Part shown: piece by piece, positions 34,195 to 36,155 of the stretch
How the letters are laid out: each line of letters opens with the position of its first letter
Position numbering within the stretch: the first letter of the stretch is position 1
Assembly: GCF_002994635.1 (NCBI RefSeq)
Contig: NZ_PVNL01000133.1
Span: 1 to 36,155 of the forward strand
Direction of reading: 5' to 3'
Origin: Enhygromyxa salina
Lineage (GTDB): Bacteria; Myxococcota_A; Polyangia; Nannocystales; Nannocystaceae
Length of the DNA: 36,155 nucleotides
Program-made: the position numbers and the translations under genes
The notes under the pieces: model-generated
Databases searched by the model: none
What the model was told of the DNA's origin: nothing
Seen by the model: the letters and a program-made list of their open reading frames with translations, nothing else

Positions 34195-34418
34195 TGCTCT
34201 ACGTTAAAGGGCCCGCTCGCCAACCGAAAGGAGATTTATGGTGACGCCTGCGGTGGCTGGGAGGGGCGGCTGGGGGGCTGAATTCGCCGAGCTGTCCGGG
34301 CGGTGGCGGTGTGGGTGTGGGTGTGGCGCTCGTGGTCACGCGGGGGCGGAGCGTTGTCGCGCGCGTCGCTCGCTGTCCTGCTCGGGGGTTGCATGGGCGC
34401 GGGAAACAGGCCATACGT

Positions 34419-34431
34419 GTGTTCGGAACAC
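34419..34431. promoter_or_regulatory. Palindrome upstream of ssrA
   Basis: GTGTTC-G-GAACAC is a perfect interrupted palindrome ending 27 bases before the tmRNA 5' end, in the position expected of a promoter or operator. No clear -10 or -35 hexamers were assigned. Confidence 0.3.
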
Positions 34432-34458
34432 GTTCGAGCCGATCGAATTCCAACCTCT

Positions 34459-34811
34459 GGGGGTGCACTGGCTTTCGACGTGGGTGCGGAAGGTGATGAC
34501 TGCGTGCCGCGGGTCTTGCGCCGCGTTACAAACGCTTGAAAAACACAGCTGCCAACGACAGCAACTACGGCCGTATGGCCGTTGCCGCCTAAGGGCGACA
34601 CGTCTGCGTGTGAGGTGCTCTAGTAGCACGTAGCCGTCAACACGGGAGCTAGCGAGCTGGATGTCCCGGCCAGCTCGTGAAACATAGGGACTCGCCGCCG
34701 AGAGGGCCTGCTGGTGGGCATGCTCGAGGGTTAAACTCAAGTTTATCAGCTACGCATGTAGACGTCTCATCGGAAGGCTCGCGGACCCGGGTTCGACTCC
34801 CGGCGCCTCCA
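34459..34811 (+). ncRNA. ssrA: Transfer-messenger RNA (tmRNA)
   Basis: About 353 bases. The 5' end GGGGGTG (34459-34465) pairs with CGCCTCC (34804-34810), with two G-U pairs, to form a 7-bp acceptor stem; A34811 is the discriminator. CTGGCTTTCGACG follows the 5' strand as in other tmRNAs. The T arm is CCGGG-TTCGACT-CCCGG (34787-34803), preceded by GCATGTAGA, typical of tmRNA 3' parts. The tag frame from 34551 reads ANDSNYGRMAVAA and stops at TAA 34590-34592. CCA is not encoded after the acceptor. tmRNA with SmpB rescues stalled ribosomes and tags the product for degradation; the tag here ends VAA instead of the common LAA. Confidence 0.93.
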
Positions 34812-34812
34812 C
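34790..34812. other. Probable attachment site at the ssrA 3' end
   Basis: The T-arm and acceptor 3' part of ssrA is a common crossover site for tyrosine integrases. The integrase gene ends 36 bases away. The other copy (att at the far side) is not in the window, so the exact core is inferred from position only. Confidence 0.4.
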
Positions 34813-34823
34813 TGCTCAAGTAC

Positions 34824-34848
34824 TCGAAATCACTCAGGTTTCGATTTT
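34824..34848 (+). terminator. Intrinsic terminator of ssrA
   Basis: TCGAAA (34824-34829) pairs with TTTCGA (34839-34844), followed by TTTT. It lies 12 bases after the tmRNA 3' end. The T-run overlaps the stop codon of the convergent integrase gene (34847-34849). Confidence 0.55.
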
Positions 34849-36061
34849 AGCTCCGCCCCGTCTCCAGAATGTCTCCAAAAACTTGGGGGTTCTGGTGGTC
34901 GGGGCGCTGCTGTTGGAGCTTGCCTGGGATCGGCGGGCGCTGCTCGAGGGCACGGATCGCGCTGTCCAACGCCGCGGGTGACAGGTGCATGTAGCGTTGG
35001 GTGGTGGTCAGGTTGACGTGGCCCGCGAGCTCCTGGATCGCACGCGCTGGCACACCGCGCATCGCGAGATGCGAGCAGAATGTGTGGCGAAGCGTGTGCG
35101 GTCCTTTCTCGGGCAAGCTGGCGCGCCGCTGGGCGCTGGTGAGCCACTTGCGGATCACCTTGGCTGTGGCTGACTGGCCGTCGTCCCGGTACAGCACACG
35201 GGCGCCGTGAAGGTGCCGGTGGGCGGTGAGGGCTGCGGTCAGTCGGGTGGTCATCGGGATCATGCGGATCTTGTTGCCCTTCGGCAGACCCACGTGGCCC
35301 TTCCACTCGGCTTGATCGATCGTCAGCTGACGCCGACGAAAGTCGACCCGGGTCCACTCGAGCGCCATGATCTCGCCGCGGCGAAGACCAGCTTCACCGC
35401 CGAGCAGGACGATCAACGCGGTGCGTGGATCGGACTTGCGGGCGGCTGCTACCAGTCGTTCGTAGTCGTCGAAATCATAGAACTGGACCCGGCCTTGGGT
35501 GACCTTGAGCAGCCGGAGCTTGACCGGGAACTCGCTGATCACCTCCCACTCGACCGCGCACCTCAGCAATGTGTTGAGGACCGTCATTGTGTTATTGACG
35601 GTCTTGTTGCTGAGCTTGGCCATGTGGGCTTTGAGGAGCTGAATGTCTTCTTGTCGAAGCGCATTCAGGGGTTTGTTGCCGAGGGTGGGGATCAGGTAGT
35701 TGCGGAGGATCGACTCCTTTGAGTCGATCGAGCTTGGCTTCTCACGGTTGGCTCGCGCGTAGCCCTCGATGTAACGGGGGGCGAACGCGGCGAGAGTGGG
35801 GACCTCCTTGGTGGGTGGGCCCTGGGGGTTGGTGTTGGACGCTTCGGTCGCCGCGGGCTGTCGGCGCTTCGGTCGGGTTGGTTTGGGTTGAGGCCCATCC
35901 TTGATGAGGCTTCGCTCGCGCTCACGTCCCCAACGCTGGGAGCCCGACTTGGACGCCACGGGCGACTTGAAGCGCCTGCGGAGGGTTTGTCCGTCGTCGA
36001 GGGTGAACACGATGTCGACCTCCCATCCGCCAGTGCGGTAGGGCCTGAGTTTCACGGTCAT
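34847..36061 (-). CDS. Tyrosine-type site-specific integrase
   Basis: 404 residues. An N-terminal Arm-type DNA-binding region starts MTVKLRPYRTGGWEVD; a SAM-like core-binding domain spans about 86-180 (PTLAAFAPRYIEGYARANREK). The catalytic domain has Arg227 (EAGLRRGE), Lys261 region (LPKGNKIRMIP), His322-x2-Arg325 (HTLRHTF), His348 (LAGHVNL) and the nucleophile Tyr357 (TTTQRYMHL). The full R-K-H-R-H-Y set is present, so it is likely active. It lies against the 3' end of ssrA, pointing towards it, which is usual for integrases of ssrA-borne elements. ATG 36061 was chosen because the domain begins there; ATG 36103 would add 14 residues. The last 94 bases to the window edge show no gene. Confidence 0.92.
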   Translation of the reverse strand: MTVKLRPYRTGGWEVDIVFTLDDGQTLRRRFKSPVASKSGSQRWGRERERSLIKDGPQPKPTRPKRRQPAATEASNTNPQGPPTKEVPTLAAFAPRYIEGYARANREKPSSIDSKESILRNYLIPTLGNKPLNALRQEDIQLLKAHMAKLSNKTVNNTMTVLNTLLRCAVEWEVISEFPVKLRLLKVTQGRVQFYDFDDYERLVAAARKSDPRTALIVLLGGEAGLRRGEIMALEWTRVDFRRRQLTIDQAEWKGHVGLPKGNKIRMIPMTTRLTAALTAHRHLHGARVLYRDDGQSATAKVIRKWLTSAQRRASLPEKGPHTLRHTFCSHLAMRGVPARAIQELAGHVNLTTTQRYMHLSPAALDSAIRALEQRPPIPGKLQQQRPDHQNPQVFGDILETGRS

Positions 36062-36155
36062 CGCTCGCTCTGCTTGCTCGCAATACCGCACGTCGGGGCC
36101 CATCCTAGCAGTTGGGGGCGGGTGCGGCGATAGGGGGCTTTGAAAAACTCAGGCG

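Noticed and set aside
34238..34633. 131-codon open frame with a good AAAGGAG site before ATG 34238
   Set aside because: It runs into the tmRNA gene, is low complexity, and resembles no protein; kept only as a chance start.
34747..34811. Fragment of an ordinary tRNA gene as an att remnant
   Set aside because: The 5' partner GGGGGTG at 34459, the tag frame and the GCATGTAGA segment show it is the 3' end of a complete tmRNA.

Overview
This window is chromosomal DNA of very high G+C content. It most likely comes from a myxobacterium of the Nannocystis/Plesiocystis/Enhygromyxa group (Myxococcota). The evidence is the many lipoproteins with Gly-Asp tethers after the lipobox, a MYXO-CTERM type C-terminus (Gly-Cys-Gly-Cys, hydrophobic segment, Arg run), a DUF2330 protein, AgmX/PglI-type domains and Myxococcus-type Cys-rich repeats. 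The organism is inferred from gene content only.

Layout. Positions 1-2432 are a mobile repeat system. A REP-associated (Y1/HUH) transposase gene at 978-1943 lies between two clusters of the same short element in opposite orientation (left 15 copies at 66-795, right five to six copies at 2041-2432). The right cluster runs into the 3' end of a lipoprotein-type SAM methyltransferase gene (2390-3307, minus). Then come an orphan GspG-like pseudopilin, a small Cys-rich lipoprotein, and the sulfate-activation operon cysD-cysNC (4657-7505, minus), whose APS-kinase half looks catalytically dead. A cupin gene bordered by perfect inverted repeats, a GD-tethered lipoprotein, a histidine phosphatase and a NodB-type deacetylase lipoprotein follow.

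From 11027 to 18969 the genes are mostly on plus: an M28 peptidase with a PDZ domain overlapping a THUMP RNA methyltransferase gene, a DUF2339 multi-pass membrane protein, a GD-tethered FGE/sulfatase-modifying-fold lipoprotein, a lipoprotein Cu/Zn superoxide dismutase and a holin-like membrane protein. From 18944 to 24982 a minus-strand run encodes histidine phosphatase, metallophosphoesterase, a chimeric DUF2330/AgmX/MYXO-CTERM protein and a VWA lipoprotein.

From 25136 the window has an SDR and alpha/beta-hydrolase pair, a diheme cytochrome c lipoprotein with a degenerate metallo-beta-lactamase-fold protein, miaB, a PpiC-type foldase lipoprotein, a small calcineurin-like phosphatase, and an envelope cluster (OmpA-type lipoprotein, AgmX-type lipoprotein, Cys-rich lipoprotein ending in a knottin-like six-Cys module). 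A coiled-coil gene follows.

The right end holds a complete tmRNA gene (ssrA, 34459-34811) with proteolysis tag ANDSNYGRMAVAA. A tyrosine integrase gene (34847-36061, minus) lies immediately against its 3' end, which is the classic arrangement of an integrative element at ssrA. The element probably continues beyond the right edge.

Most of the window is envelope and periplasmic function: about a dozen predicted lipoproteins lie among core metabolic genes. The parts most worth a second look are the transposase with its inverted repeat arrays and the host gene they have invaded, the exported methyltransferase, the dead APS kinase, the DUF2330/AgmX chimera, the knottin-like tail, and the ssrA/integrase junction.
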